Source: an uncultured Clostridia bacterium (GTDB lineage Bacteria; Bacillota; Clostridia; TANB77; CAG-508). Taken from it: a stretch of DNA of 41,318 bases. The notes below the pieces were generated by a model. The model was not told the DNA's origin and ran no database searches. It worked only from the letters and a program-made list of their open reading frames with translations. The stretch covers positions 1 through 41,318 of the forward strand of contig CAKPJK010000011.1 in assembly GCA_934162615.1 (NCBI GenBank), given 5' to 3'. The translations under genes and the position numbers were made by a program. The first letter of the stretch is position 1. Each line of letters starts with the position of its first letter. This document shows positions 15,945 to 24,852 of this stretch, piece after piece.

Positions 15945-15957
15945 CTAAGGAGGTAAT

Positions 15958-16959
15958 ATGAAATTAAAGAATTTTTTAGCACGGATAATAAGGAGGATAA
16001 AAGACAAATTTAGTAAGAAAAAATTCGAAATACCTGAACCTGTATATGAAATAACCTTTAGTGATGCCATAAAACAAGAAGTTACAGAGGTTATAAGAAA
16101 ATATGGATGGAATATCTATAATTTAAAAAAGTTTATTGTTGATTCAATAAAGACGTCAACTGAATTTGTAAAAGAAATTGAAGATGAAGTTGATCCAAAT
16201 TTAAATATTGATATAAAAAAAAGAAAGGTATTTGCAAATGAAAATCAAAGTATAAAGCTTCAATTAGTTGAAGGAGTTAATTTATGTATTATACTCACAA
16301 TACAAGATCAAATAAAAACTTATATAATTGGAAGAAAAACAACTCCTTCATATATGAAAGATGGTATTTTGAGTGAAGAATTCAAAAAAGTTCGGCATGG
16401 ACGGGTGTTTACATATAAATATGGTGATTACAAAATAGAGGAAACAACTAACATAGGAGAAAACAGTAAAATAACTTTTACAGTGTATGATGCTTCTATA
16501 AGTATCTACCAAACAAGGGCTATATCAGTATTAATGAAAAATATACATAATATTGAAGATAAAATTTTAATGGCCAACGAAGACACTGTCATGGAAATTG
16601 TGTATAATGAAATCAAAAATATTTTTAGTTGTTTATCAACTGAAAATATGAGAAATGTTAGTGTAAGAGTTGAACAGTATAAAGTTATTGGAGACTCTAA
16701 AATAAAATTTAGTATATTTGAAACAAATAAATTTAAACACAAAGAAGTGAATGTCGAAGAAAATAATGAATCTATAACAATAAAATCATTTTCACCAATT
16801 AACTGGATATATAAAAATGGAAAAATTATTTTAGAGTATACTGAGGAATTGGGAGAATATAAAATTACTTTAGTGAATAAAGAAGAAGATATTACTAAAA
16901 TGGAGCTTGAAACTCAAATAAAATGTGCTATAAAATTGGCTAACTCAATTAAGATTTGA
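15958..16959 (+). CDS. Hypothetical protein, 333 aa
   Basis: Not recognised. The ATG follows AAGGAGG by 4 nt, and the gene has its own promoter and terminator, so it is a genuine single-gene unit. The first 25 residues are strongly basic and amphipathic (LARIIRRIKDKFSKKKF), which could contact membrane phospholipid or nucleic acid; there is no true signal peptide. The rest is a mixed alpha/beta soluble protein with a beta-rich middle (IGRKTTPSY, HGRVFTYKYGDYKIEETTN) and a second beta-rich part near the end (EYTEELGEYKITLVNKEED). CGG and AGG arginine codons occur several times, in contrast to the AGA-rich neighbours. This resembles the unknown gene at 5983 in codon use and in gene layout, although the sequences are not obviously homologous. 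Confidence 0.75.
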   Translation: MKLKNFLARIIRRIKDKFSKKKFEIPEPVYEITFSDAIKQEVTEVIRKYGWNIYNLKKFIVDSIKTSTEFVKEIEDEVDPNLNIDIKKRKVFANENQSIKLQLVEGVNLCIILTIQDQIKTYIIGRKTTPSYMKDGILSEEFKKVRHGRVFTYKYGDYKIEETTNIGENSKITFTVYDASISIYQTRAISVLMKNIHNIEDKILMANEDTVMEIVYNEIKNIFSCLSTENMRNVSVRVEQYKVIGDSKIKFSIFETNKFKHKEVNVEENNESITIKSFSPINWIYKNGKIILEYTEELGEYKITLVNKEEDITKMELETQIKCAIKLANSIKI

Positions 16960-16985
16960 TTGATTAAGAAATTCAAAATTAAAAT

Positions 16986-17022
16986 AAAAAGAATATTCAA
17001 TTGTGAATATTCTTTTTATTTT
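16986..17022 (+). terminator. Intrinsic terminator
   Basis: A perfect 14-bp stem AAAAAGAATATTCA (16986-16999) / TGAATATTCTTTTT (17004-17017), loop ATTG, with a T-rich tail. It separates the unknown gene from the fructose operon. Confidence 0.85.
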
Positions 17023-17075
17023 TGGAAATATTTAAATAAAGGAAAAAATTGTATATTGTATAAGGGGGAAAAATC

Positions 17076-18014
17076 ATGATATATACAATAACATTCAATC
17101 CAGCACTAGACTATGTAATAAAAACAGAAGATTTTAAACCTGGAAAAATAAATAAAAGCAAAGAAGAATATATATTTCCAGGAGGAAAAGGGATAAATGT
17201 ATCAATAGTACTAAAAACATTAGGACAAGAGGCAACGGCAATGGGATTTATAGCAGGATTTGTTGGAAAAGAGATAGAAGAACAAGTGAAAAAATATGGA
17301 GTGAAAACAGATTTTATAAAAATAGAAAACAACAATTCAAGAATAAATGTAAAAATATTAGAAGAAAATAAAGGAAAAAATGGAAATATAGAAAAAGAAG
17401 AAACGGCAGTAAATGCAAAAGGACCACATATTGATTCAAAATATCTTGAATTATTATATAAAAAATTGGAAATAATAAAAAACAAAGATACTTTAGTATT
17501 GTCAGGAAGTGTACCAAATGGCGTATCTAGCAATATTTATGAAAAAATTTGCCAAAGACTAGAAAACAAAAATATCAAAATAGTTGTTGATTCAACAGGT
17601 GAATTATTACTTAAAACATTGAAATATAAACCATATTTAATAAAACCAAATCAACAAGAACTAGAGGAAATTTTCGGTATAAAAATATCAAGTCAAGATG
17701 AAGCACTTGAATATGCAGAACAATTACAAGCAAAAGGAGCACAAAATGTTATTGTATCATTGGGAAGTGATGGAGCAGTACTTTTAGACGAAAATGGATA
17801 TTCATACAAAATGAAAGCATTAAATACAAAAAACGCTATTAATACTGTTGGAGCAGGTGATTCCATGATTGCAGGTTTCTTGGCAGGACATGAAATGTAT
17901 AATAATTATGAAAAATCATTTCAAATGGGAGTGGCGGCAGCAACCGCAACAACAAATACATTGTTTTTGGCAACTAAGGAGAAAATAGAAGAGGTTTTAA
18001 ATAAATTTAAATAA
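17076..18014 (+). CDS. fruK: 1-phosphofructokinase
   Basis: A PfkB-family sugar kinase of 312 residues, converting fructose 1-phosphate to fructose 1,6-bisphosphate with ATP. It shows the family start TFNPALDYV, the GGKGINVS substrate motif (about 37-44), LSGSVPNG, IKPNQQELEE, and the C-terminal PfkB signature TVGAGDSMIAGFLAG with the anion hole and catalytic Asp. AGGGGG precedes the ATG. It is the first gene of a four-gene PTS operon and lies 24 bp before fruA. A DeoR-type fruR, often found in front, is absent here. Confidence 0.93.
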   Translation: MIYTITFNPALDYVIKTEDFKPGKINKSKEEYIFPGGKGINVSIVLKTLGQEATAMGFIAGFVGKEIEEQVKKYGVKTDFIKIENNNSRINVKILEENKGKNGNIEKEETAVNAKGPHIDSKYLELLYKKLEIIKNKDTLVLSGSVPNGVSSNIYEKICQRLENKNIKIVVDSTGELLLKTLKYKPYLIKPNQQELEEIFGIKISSQDEALEYAEQLQAKGAQNVIVSLGSDGAVLLDENGYSYKMKALNTKNAINTVGAGDSMIAGFLAGHEMYNNYEKSFQMGVAAATATTNTLFLATKEKIEEVLNKFK

Positions 18015-18038
18015 ATTACCTTTAGGAGGAAATGAAAA

Positions 18039-20027
18039 ATGAAAATTACAGATTTACTTACAAAAGAATCCATAGACTTAAATGTAAAAGCATCAAACAA
18101 AAAAGACGTAATAGAACAAGCGGTAGAACTTATGGAAAAAAACGGAAATATAAATAATAAACAAGAATACTTAAGATTAGTCATGAAAAGAGAAGAAGAA
18201 GGCTCAACAGGAGTTGGGGAAGGGATAGCAATACCACATGGAAAAGGTGGGGTTATTTCTGAACCAGGATTAGTTGCAATGGTAATACCAGATGGAGTAG
18301 AATTTGATGCATTAGACGGCAAACCTGTAAAATTGTTATTTTTAATTGCTGCTCCAAATAGCAAGAATAATTTACATCTTGATGTTTTAAGCAGATTATC
18401 TACATTATTAATGAATGAAAATTTTAGAAATAAATTGTTAAATGCAAAATCAAAAGAAGAATTTTTAAAAATAATAGATGAAGCAGATGAACAAAAAATA
18501 AATGAAGAAACATCAAATAATGCAAATGATAATTTAAATGAAAACAACAAATCAAAAAGTGATGAAAACAAATCAATGAATAAATCTAAGAATAATTATG
18601 AATTATTAGGAATCACTGCATGCCCAACAGGAATAGCACATACGTACATGGCTGCAGAAAGTTTGGAACAAATGGGAAAAGAATTAGGACATCCAATAAA
18701 GATAGAAACACAAGGACAATCAGGAACAAAAAACAAACTTACAGATGAAGAAATCAAAAATGCAAAGGCAATAATCATAGCAGCAGATGTAAAAGTTGAT
18801 TTATCAAGATTTGATGGCAAAAGAATTTTAAAAACAGGTGTATCAGAGGGAATTCACAAACCCAAAGAATTGATAGAAAAAGCATTAAATTCAGAAAATG
18901 AAATCCCAGTTTATCATCATCAAGGAAATAAAAGAGAAAATATAGAAATGGAAAAGCCAAAAGGAAAGATATACAATCATTTAATGAATGGTGTAACACA
19001 TATGTTACCATTTGTTGTTGGTGGAGGAATCTTAATTGCAATAGCGTTTTTATTAGATGACTATTCAATTGATCCATCAAATTTTGGTATGAATACACCA
19101 GTTGCAGCATTTTTTAAAACAATAGGTGGAATGGCATTTGATTTTATGCTAGTAATTTTATCAGGATATATAGCAATGAGTATTGCAGATAGACCAGGAC
19201 TTGTTGTGGGATTTGTTGGTGGTGCAATAAGTAAAGCGGGAACAACATTTACATCACTTGGAAATCCGGAAGAAGTGTTAGTAAGTTCAGGATTTTTAGG
19301 AGCATTGCTTGCAGGTTTTATAGGTGGATATGTAGTATTATTTTTGAAAAAATTATTTAGTTTTATGCCAAAGAGTTTAGAAGGAATAAGAACAATTTTG
19401 ATTTATCCGGTTGCAGGTGTATTGCTAATTGGGTTAATAATGTTATTGATAAATCCATTTGTATCAGCGATAAATACAGGTTTAAATAATTTCTTATCAT
19501 CAATGAGTGAAGTTAACAAAGTTATTTTAGGAGCAATTCTTGCAGGTATGATGTCTGTTGACTTAGGTGGACCTGTAAACAAAGCGGCATATACATTTGG
19601 AACAGGAATGTTAGCAGAAGGTCATTATGAAATAATGGCTGCAGTTATGATTGGTGGAATGGTTGCACCACTTGCAATAGCACTTTTAGCAACATTCTTC
19701 CCTAAAAAATTACCTAAAAAGGAAAGACAAGCAGGTTTATTAAATTATGTTATGGGACTATCGTTTATATCAGAGGGAGCAATACCTTTTGCATCATCAG
19801 ACCCACTTCGTGTTTTGGTTTCTTGCGTAATTGGTTCTGCTGTTTCTGGTGCATTATCAATGGCATTTAACTGTACTTTAATGGCCCCTCATGGTGGAAT
19901 ATTTGTATTGCCTTTAATTGGTAATTGGCCTTGGTATGTTGTTGCTCTTGCTGCTGGTTCATTTGTGGCTATGGGTATTATGGTTGTTTGGAAGAAAAAT
20001 GTTTGGGAGGATCCGATTGAAAAATAA
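18039..20027 (+). CDS. fruA: Fructose-specific PTS enzyme IIABC
   Basis: A 662-residue membrane permease that imports fructose and phosphorylates it to fructose 1-phosphate. Domains in order: IIA (about 1-150) with phosphorylatable His67 in IAIPHGKGG; an Asn/Lys/Ser-rich linker (155-185); IIB (about 187-285) with Cys195 in ITACPTGIAHTYM; and IIC (about 305-655) with about nine hydrophobic segments and the fructose-family features LPFVVGGGIL, GGPVNKAAYTFG and SEGAIPFA. AGGAGG precedes the ATG. It is translated right after fruK, whose product uses the sugar phosphate it makes. Confidence 0.95.
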   Translation: MKITDLLTKESIDLNVKASNKKDVIEQAVELMEKNGNINNKQEYLRLVMKREEEGSTGVGEGIAIPHGKGGVISEPGLVAMVIPDGVEFDALDGKPVKLLFLIAAPNSKNNLHLDVLSRLSTLLMNENFRNKLLNAKSKEEFLKIIDEADEQKINEETSNNANDNLNENNKSKSDENKSMNKSKNNYELLGITACPTGIAHTYMAAESLEQMGKELGHPIKIETQGQSGTKNKLTDEEIKNAKAIIIAADVKVDLSRFDGKRILKTGVSEGIHKPKELIEKALNSENEIPVYHHQGNKRENIEMEKPKGKIYNHLMNGVTHMLPFVVGGGILIAIAFLLDDYSIDPSNFGMNTPVAAFFKTIGGMAFDFMLVILSGYIAMSIADRPGLVVGFVGGAISKAGTTFTSLGNPEEVLVSSGFLGALLAGFIGGYVVLFLKKLFSFMPKSLEGIRTILIYPVAGVLLIGLIMLLINPFVSAINTGLNNFLSSMSEVNKVILGAILAGMMSVDLGGPVNKAAYTFGTGMLAEGHYEIMAAVMIGGMVAPLAIALLATFFPKKLPKKERQAGLLNYVMGLSFISEGAIPFASSDPLRVLVSCVIGSAVSGALSMAFNCTLMAPHGGIFVLPLIGNWPWYVVALAAGSFVAMGIMVVWKKNVWEDPIEK

Positions 20028-20070
20028 TAATTAATTTTCAATTGGATTATCAAATTAAGGAGGATAAAAG

Positions 20071-20328
20071 TTGAAAAAAGCAAATGTTGTTATTGAAAAT
20101 GAGACAGGTCTTCATGCAAGACCTGCAACTGAACTTGCAAAACTTGCTATGAAGTATAAATGTACTATTAATCTAATTGTTAATGGTAAGTTGATTGAAG
20201 CAAGGTCACCTCTTATGATTATGTCTGCTGGTATAAAGTATAAGACGGAGTTGGAAATTATTTGTGATGGAGAAAATGAAGATGTAGCATTAGAGGATGT
20301 TAAGAATTTTTTAGAGAAGAATATATAA
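20071..20328 (+). CDS. ptsH: HPr phosphocarrier protein
   Basis: An 85-residue HPr that passes phosphate from EI to IIA. It starts at TTG, 7 nt after AAGGAGG (20057-20063). The phosphorylation site is His15 in TGLHARPAT. Ser46, the target of HPr kinase in Firmicutes, is kept in EARSPLMIMSAG, but the following residues are PLM rather than the usual IMG, so the HPr kinase/CcpA interface is unusual. It lies 43 bp after fruA, so a general PTS protein is encoded inside a sugar-specific operon. Confidence 0.93.
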   Translation: MKKANVVIENETGLHARPATELAKLAMKYKCTINLIVNGKLIEARSPLMIMSAGIKYKTELEIICDGENEDVALEDVKNFLEKNI

Positions 20329-20345
20329 ATTATTAAATAGTTTTT

Positions 20346-20418
20346 ATTCACAATTTATAAATTATTTAAAATGAAATTAATGATTAATTTCAAATATATA
20401 TTTTATAGTATTGTGAAT
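20346..20418 (+). repeat. Nested inverted repeats between ptsH and ptsI
   Basis: The outer pair is ATTCACAAT (20346-20354) and ATTGTGAAT (20410-20418). Inside is a 21-nt palindrome: TGAAATTAAT, G, ATTAATTTCA (20372-20392). The 151-bp gap also holds no ORF. The nested dyads may form an mRNA structure that sets the HPr:EI ratio, or operators for an internal promoter. Confidence 0.45.
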
Positions 20419-20479
20419 ATTAACATTAAATATATTTATAGATTCTAAGTATAAAAAATGTAAGAAAGAAGGTAATTGT

Positions 20480-22168
20480 ATGCTTGTTGGAAAAGGTATT
20501 TCTGAGGGAATAGGACTTGGAAAGGCAGTAATTTTAAAAGAAAATGAATTAAAAATAGAAAAACAAAAAATTGAAGATATTTCAGCAGAAAAGCAACAAA
20601 TATATGATGCAGTAAAAGAAGTAGAAAGTGAAATAGAAAAATTAATCAAGAATATAGATGGAACAGAAAAAGAAATAATGCAAGCATATTTAATGATATT
20701 GCAAGACCCCAGTTTAATTCAAGAAACTATCAAAATAATTGAACAAGAAAAATGTAATAGTGCATATGCAGTAGAAAATGGGCTAAATCAAATAATAAAA
20801 ACATTTGAAGAAATGGATGACCCATATATGGCTGCACGAAGCAGAGATATAGAGGATATGAAAAAAAGAATATTAGCAAAATTATTAAAAATAGAAGAAA
20901 TTGATTTATCAAAATTACCTGAAAATACAATACTTGTTGCAAAAGAATTATCAACATCAGATACTGCAAAAATGAACTTGAAAAACATTTCTGGAATTAT
21001 TACAGAAATTGGTGGTGTTAATTCTCATATGGCTATAATTGCAAGAACTAATGAAATACCTGCAATTGTTGGTATAAAACATATTTTTGAAAATATAAAA
21101 GAAAATGATTTTATTGCATTAAATGGAGCGACAGGAGAAATATTTTTAAACCCAACACAAGAGAAAATCAAAGAATTAACAGAAAATCAAGAGAATATAA
21201 AACAAGAAAAACAAGAATTAGAAAAATATAAAAATGAAAAAGCAATAACAAAAGATGGACATCAGGTTGAACTTTTAGCAAATATAGGTGGTCCACAAGA
21301 CATTCAAATTGTAATTGATAATACAGCAGAGGGTGTAGGACTTTTAAGAAGTGAGTTTTTGTATATGGATGCAAAAGATTTTCCATCAGAAGAAGAACAA
21401 TTTGAGGCATACAAAATGATTGCTGAAAGTTTAGAAAATAAAAGACTTGTTATAAGAACGCTAGATATTGGTGGAGATAAAGACTTAAAATATATGAAAC
21501 TGCCAAAAGAAGAAAATCCATTTTTAGGCTATAGAGCAATTAGAATTTATCTAGATAATGTTGATTTATTTAAAGTTCAGTTAAGGGCTATTTTAAGAGC
21601 AAGTAATTATGGAAATGTTGCAATAATGCTTCCAATGATTTCTTCAATTGAAGAATTACGAAAATCAAAAGAAATTATTGAAGAAGTAAAACAAGAGTTA
21701 AAGACAAAAAATATAAAATTTAATGAAAATATAGAAGTTGGAATTATGGTTGAAATTCCGTCATCTGCAGTAATGGCTGACGAGTTTGCAAAAGAGTGTG
21801 ATTTTTTTAGCATAGGGACAAATGATTTGATTCAATATACTATTGCAGTTGAGAGAGGTAATGAGAAACTTGCAAATTTGTATTCTCATTTTAATCCTGC
21901 TGTAATTCGCTTGATTAAATCTGCTATTGATGGTGCACATAAAAATGGTATTTTATGCGGTATGTGTGGAGAAGCGGCTGGTGATGTTAAGTTTATTCCT
22001 TTGCTTGTCGGTCTTGGACTTGATGAGTTTTCTATGAATGCTAATAAGATTTTGAAGGCTAGAAAGTTAATAACTGATTTGGATTTTGAAGAATGTAAGC
22101 AACTTGCAAATAGGGTATTACAATTGGATTCAACAGAAGATGTTAAAAGGATTTTAGATACTAAGTAG
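20480..22168 (+). CDS. ptsI: PTS enzyme I (phosphoenolpyruvate-protein phosphotransferase)
   Basis: A 562-residue cytosolic enzyme that takes phosphate from PEP and gives it to HPr. The N-terminal HPr-binding and phosphohistidine domain has His183 in GGVNSHMAIIAR (the family usually has TSH). The C-terminal PEP-binding barrel shows LRSEFLYMD, RTLDIGGDK, GIMVEIPSSA, GTNDLIQYT and the Cys-containing CGMCGEAAGD. Start ATG after GAAGG; length as in the family. It completes the four-gene set needed to phosphorylate fructose from PEP. Confidence 0.95.
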   Translation: MLVGKGISEGIGLGKAVILKENELKIEKQKIEDISAEKQQIYDAVKEVESEIEKLIKNIDGTEKEIMQAYLMILQDPSLIQETIKIIEQEKCNSAYAVENGLNQIIKTFEEMDDPYMAARSRDIEDMKKRILAKLLKIEEIDLSKLPENTILVAKELSTSDTAKMNLKNISGIITEIGGVNSHMAIIARTNEIPAIVGIKHIFENIKENDFIALNGATGEIFLNPTQEKIKELTENQENIKQEKQELEKYKNEKAITKDGHQVELLANIGGPQDIQIVIDNTAEGVGLLRSEFLYMDAKDFPSEEEQFEAYKMIAESLENKRLVIRTLDIGGDKDLKYMKLPKEENPFLGYRAIRIYLDNVDLFKVQLRAILRASNYGNVAIMLPMISSIEELRKSKEIIEEVKQELKTKNIKFNENIEVGIMVEIPSSAVMADEFAKECDFFSIGTNDLIQYTIAVERGNEKLANLYSHFNPAVIRLIKSAIDGAHKNGILCGMCGEAAGDVKFIPLLVGLGLDEFSMNANKILKARKLITDLDFEECKQLANRVLQLDSTEDVKRILDTK

Positions 22169-22215
22169 TTACAATTCTAAAAAAATAAGAAAATTTACAA
22201 ATTTTGGAAACAATA

Positions 22216-22244
22216 TTGCAATTAACATAAAAATAAGATATAAT
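22216..22244 (+). promoter_or_regulatory. Sigma-A promoter of the small gene at 22284
   Basis: TTGCAA (22216-22221), exactly 17 bp, TATAAT (22239-22244), giving a leader of about 33 nt. Confidence 0.65.
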
Positions 22245-22283
22245 AAAGTCAGCACAAAAACACAAACAAGTGGAGGTAAAAAA

Positions 22284-22418
22284 ATGTTGGAAATGAAAAA
22301 CAACCCAAATAAGTTGGAGAAAGTTAATGAAAGTGAGGTCAAGTTAATAATACCAGATATGGTAAAAAATATAATGAATCACTTTGAAAAATATCCAACC
22401 GCAAAAAAAAATTTCTAA
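22284..22418 (+). CDS. Small protein, 44 aa, unknown
   Basis: A complete short gene. The ATG at 22284 follows TGGAGGT (22271-22277), has its own near-consensus promoter, and is followed 3-47 nt later by a long hairpin terminator. The product starts MLEMKNNPNKLEKVNESE and ends HFEKYPTAKKNF. It is hydrophilic, mixed charge, with a likely central amphipathic helix (VKLIIPDMVKNIMNHFEKY). There is no Cys pair, signal or membrane segment. It could be a regulatory small protein, or a leader peptide whose terminator controls feoB 122 bp downstream. I know no family for it. Confidence 0.55.
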   Translation: MLEMKNNPNKLEKVNESEVKLIIPDMVKNIMNHFEKYPTAKKNF

Positions 22419-22420
22419 CT

Positions 22421-22465
22421 AATCTCAAAACCCTAACTCTAATTAGAGTTGGGGTTTTTGAGATT
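22421..22465 (+). terminator. Terminator after the small gene (possible attenuator of feoB)
   Basis: A 20-nt left arm (22421-22440, ending CCCTAACTCT) and a 21-nt right arm (22445-22465, beginning AGAGTTGGGG) pair with one bulge and one G-U around an AATT loop. The T5 run lies within the outer right arm, so a shorter stem plus T run forms a classic terminator. Confidence 0.75.
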
Positions 22466-22586
22466 GTAGCATGTATAAATTCTGATCAGACAATTTAAAA
22501 CAAAAATAATAATCAAAAACATATATAATTCATAAACTCAAAACCAAAACATATATTGTAATAATAAAATTTAAGGTGGTGAGCTT

Positions 22587-24740
22587 GTGAAAAATACATA
22601 CACAGTAGCATTAGCAGGAAACCCAAATGTAGGAAAATCAACAATATTCAACAGTTTAACAGGAATGCACCAACATACAGGAAACTGGACAGGAAAAACA
22701 GTAGCAAACGCAACAGGAGAAGCAACAATTAATGACAAAGAATTCACATTTGTTGACATTCCAGGGACATATTCAATAATGTCAAACTCAGAAGAAGAAG
22801 AAATTGCAAGAGATTATATATGTTTTGGAAACCCAGATGCAACAGTAATTGTAGTTGATAGTACATGTTTAGAAAGAAATTTAAATTTAGTATATCAAAT
22901 TATGGAAATAACAGATAACATAATAGTTTGTGTAAATTTGCTAGACGAAGCAAAAAAGAAAAAAATAAAAATTGATTTAAAAAAATTAGAAGATTTGTTA
23001 GGAGTGCCTGTTGTAGGAACAGTTGCAAGAGAAAGACAAACACTAGAAAATCTAAAAAATACAATATACAAAGTATGCGAAGGTGAAATAAAACCACATA
23101 CCAAAACAGTTAGATATGAACAAGAAATAGAAGAAAATCTTGAAAAAATAGTGGAGAAACTTGATAAAGATTTATTAGTTAATGAATATTCAGAAAAAAG
23201 AAATATAGTAACAGAAATAAAAGTTGAGAAAAATAAAATATCAAAAAAATTATACAGATGGATAGCAATAAAACTAATAGATGGAGAAGAAAAAATATTA
23301 AAATCAATACAAGAAAATTTAGAATTAGACTTAGAAGAAAAAGAAATTCAACAGTCAGTAATGGAAGCAAAAGAAAATTTAGAAACAAGAGAGATTACCT
23401 CAAAAAATTTTAAAGACAAAATAGTAGCGGATATCATGAAAAAAGCAGAAGAAACATCAAAAGAAGTATGTACATTTGAAAACAAAAATTATAGAGAAAG
23501 AGACCTAAAAATAGACAAAATTTTAACATCAAAAATATTTGGAATTCCAATAATGATACTATTTTTAGGCCTTATTTTTTGGATAACCATAGTAGGAGCA
23601 AATTACCCATCAGAGTGGCTATTCAGTATATTTAACTGGTTTCAAGATAAACTTGTACATTTTGCAAATTATATACATTGCCCAACATGGCTTTCAGAAA
23701 TGTTAATAAATGGAGTGTATAAAACATTAACTTGGATAGTTGCAGTAATGTTGCCACCAATGGCTATATTCTTCCCACTATTCACAATATTAGAAGACTT
23801 GGGATATCTTCCGCGAATTGCATTTAATATGGACGGCTTCTTTAAAAAGGCTTGCTGTAGTGGAAAACAAATGATTACAATGTGCATGGGTTTTGGGTGT
23901 AATGCGTGTGGAGTAACAGGATGTAGAATTATAGATTCACCAAGAGAAAGGCTAATTGCAATACTAACAAATAACTTTGTTCCATGTAATGGAAGATTTC
24001 CATTTTTGATAACAATAGCAACAATATTTATCGCGGGAGCATTTGCAGGTGGAAATGGATTTCTAGCATCAATATTATCAACATTTGCGGTAATTATTGT
24101 AATAATATTTGGAATATTTTTAACACTGGTGATATCAAAAATATTATCAAAAACAATATTAAAAGGAATGCCATCATCAATGATTTTAGAATTGCCACCA
24201 TATAGAAAACCACAATTTGGAAAAATACTAGTGCGTTCAATATTTGATAGAACCTTATTTGTTTTAGGTAGAGCAATATCAGTTGCAGCACCAGCAGGAC
24301 TTGTAATATGGCTTTTGGCAAATATAGGAATTAATGGGCAAAGTTTGCTTTCAATTATAGCAAATTTCTTAAATCCTTTTGCAAAATTGATGGGATTAGA
24401 TCGATATATTTTAACTGCATTTATTTTAGGAATCCCTGCAAATGAAATAGTTTTACCAATAATTTTGATGTGTTATTTGAAAGGCGGAACATTAGTAAAT
24501 ATAGAGGATACAATTCAAATTGGCCAAATTTTAATTCAAAATGGATGGACTATGCTTACTGCTATGAATGTTATGCTTTTTACAATTTTACATTTTCCTT
24601 GTGCTACAACATTGCTTACTGTAAAGAAGGAAACTGGTAGTTGGAAGTGGACTGCAATTTCTTTTGCAATTCCAACTGTTTGCGGAATTGTTTTGTGTAT
24701 GTTTACAAATTTAGTGTATAATTTTATTTTGGTTTGCTAA
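22587..24740 (+). CDS. feoB: Ferrous iron transport protein B
   Basis: A 717-residue GTP-gated Fe(II) transporter. It starts at GTG after AAGGTGG. The N-terminal G domain has G1 GNPNVGKS (11-18), G3 DIPGTYS (57-63) and G4 NLLD (117-120). The G2 region is GNWTGKTV rather than the common GNWPGVTV. A helical spacer (about 165-300) is long and Lys/Glu-rich. The membrane part has about eight to nine segments, including the Gate motifs. The conserved GFGCN stretch is Cys-rich (GFGCNACGVTGCR, then FVPCNGRFPF). No feoA lies next to it, so the small partner is encoded elsewhere or absent. No clear Fur box was found. Confidence 0.93.
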   Translation: MKNTYTVALAGNPNVGKSTIFNSLTGMHQHTGNWTGKTVANATGEATINDKEFTFVDIPGTYSIMSNSEEEEIARDYICFGNPDATVIVVDSTCLERNLNLVYQIMEITDNIIVCVNLLDEAKKKKIKIDLKKLEDLLGVPVVGTVARERQTLENLKNTIYKVCEGEIKPHTKTVRYEQEIEENLEKIVEKLDKDLLVNEYSEKRNIVTEIKVEKNKISKKLYRWIAIKLIDGEEKILKSIQENLELDLEEKEIQQSVMEAKENLETREITSKNFKDKIVADIMKKAEETSKEVCTFENKNYRERDLKIDKILTSKIFGIPIMILFLGLIFWITIVGANYPSEWLFSIFNWFQDKLVHFANYIHCPTWLSEMLINGVYKTLTWIVAVMLPPMAIFFPLFTILEDLGYLPRIAFNMDGFFKKACCSGKQMITMCMGFGCNACGVTGCRIIDSPRERLIAILTNNFVPCNGRFPFLITIATIFIAGAFAGGNGFLASILSTFAVIIVIIFGIFLTLVISKILSKTILKGMPSSMILELPPYRKPQFGKILVRSIFDRTLFVLGRAISVAAPAGLVIWLLANIGINGQSLLSIIANFLNPFAKLMGLDRYILTAFILGIPANEIVLPIILMCYLKGGTLVNIEDTIQIGQILIQNGWTMLTAMNVMLFTILHFPCATTLLTVKKETGSWKWTAISFAIPTVCGIVLCMFTNLVYNFILVC

Positions 24741-24777
24741 AGATTACAATTCATAACTTTAAAAATGTTGTGTATGT

Positions 24778-24834
24778 GGGCTCTCTCCTTGGCGATTATA
24801 TATTTTTTAATCCTAAGTGAGAAGGGCTTTTTTT
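24778..24834 (+). terminator. Probable terminator after feoB
   Basis: GGGC with a pyrimidine-rich arm (24778-24797) pairs imperfectly with AATCC...GAAGGGC (24809-24827), followed by T7 (24828-24834). Confidence 0.5.
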
Positions 24835-24852
24835 ATGCTAGATTTACAGTCA

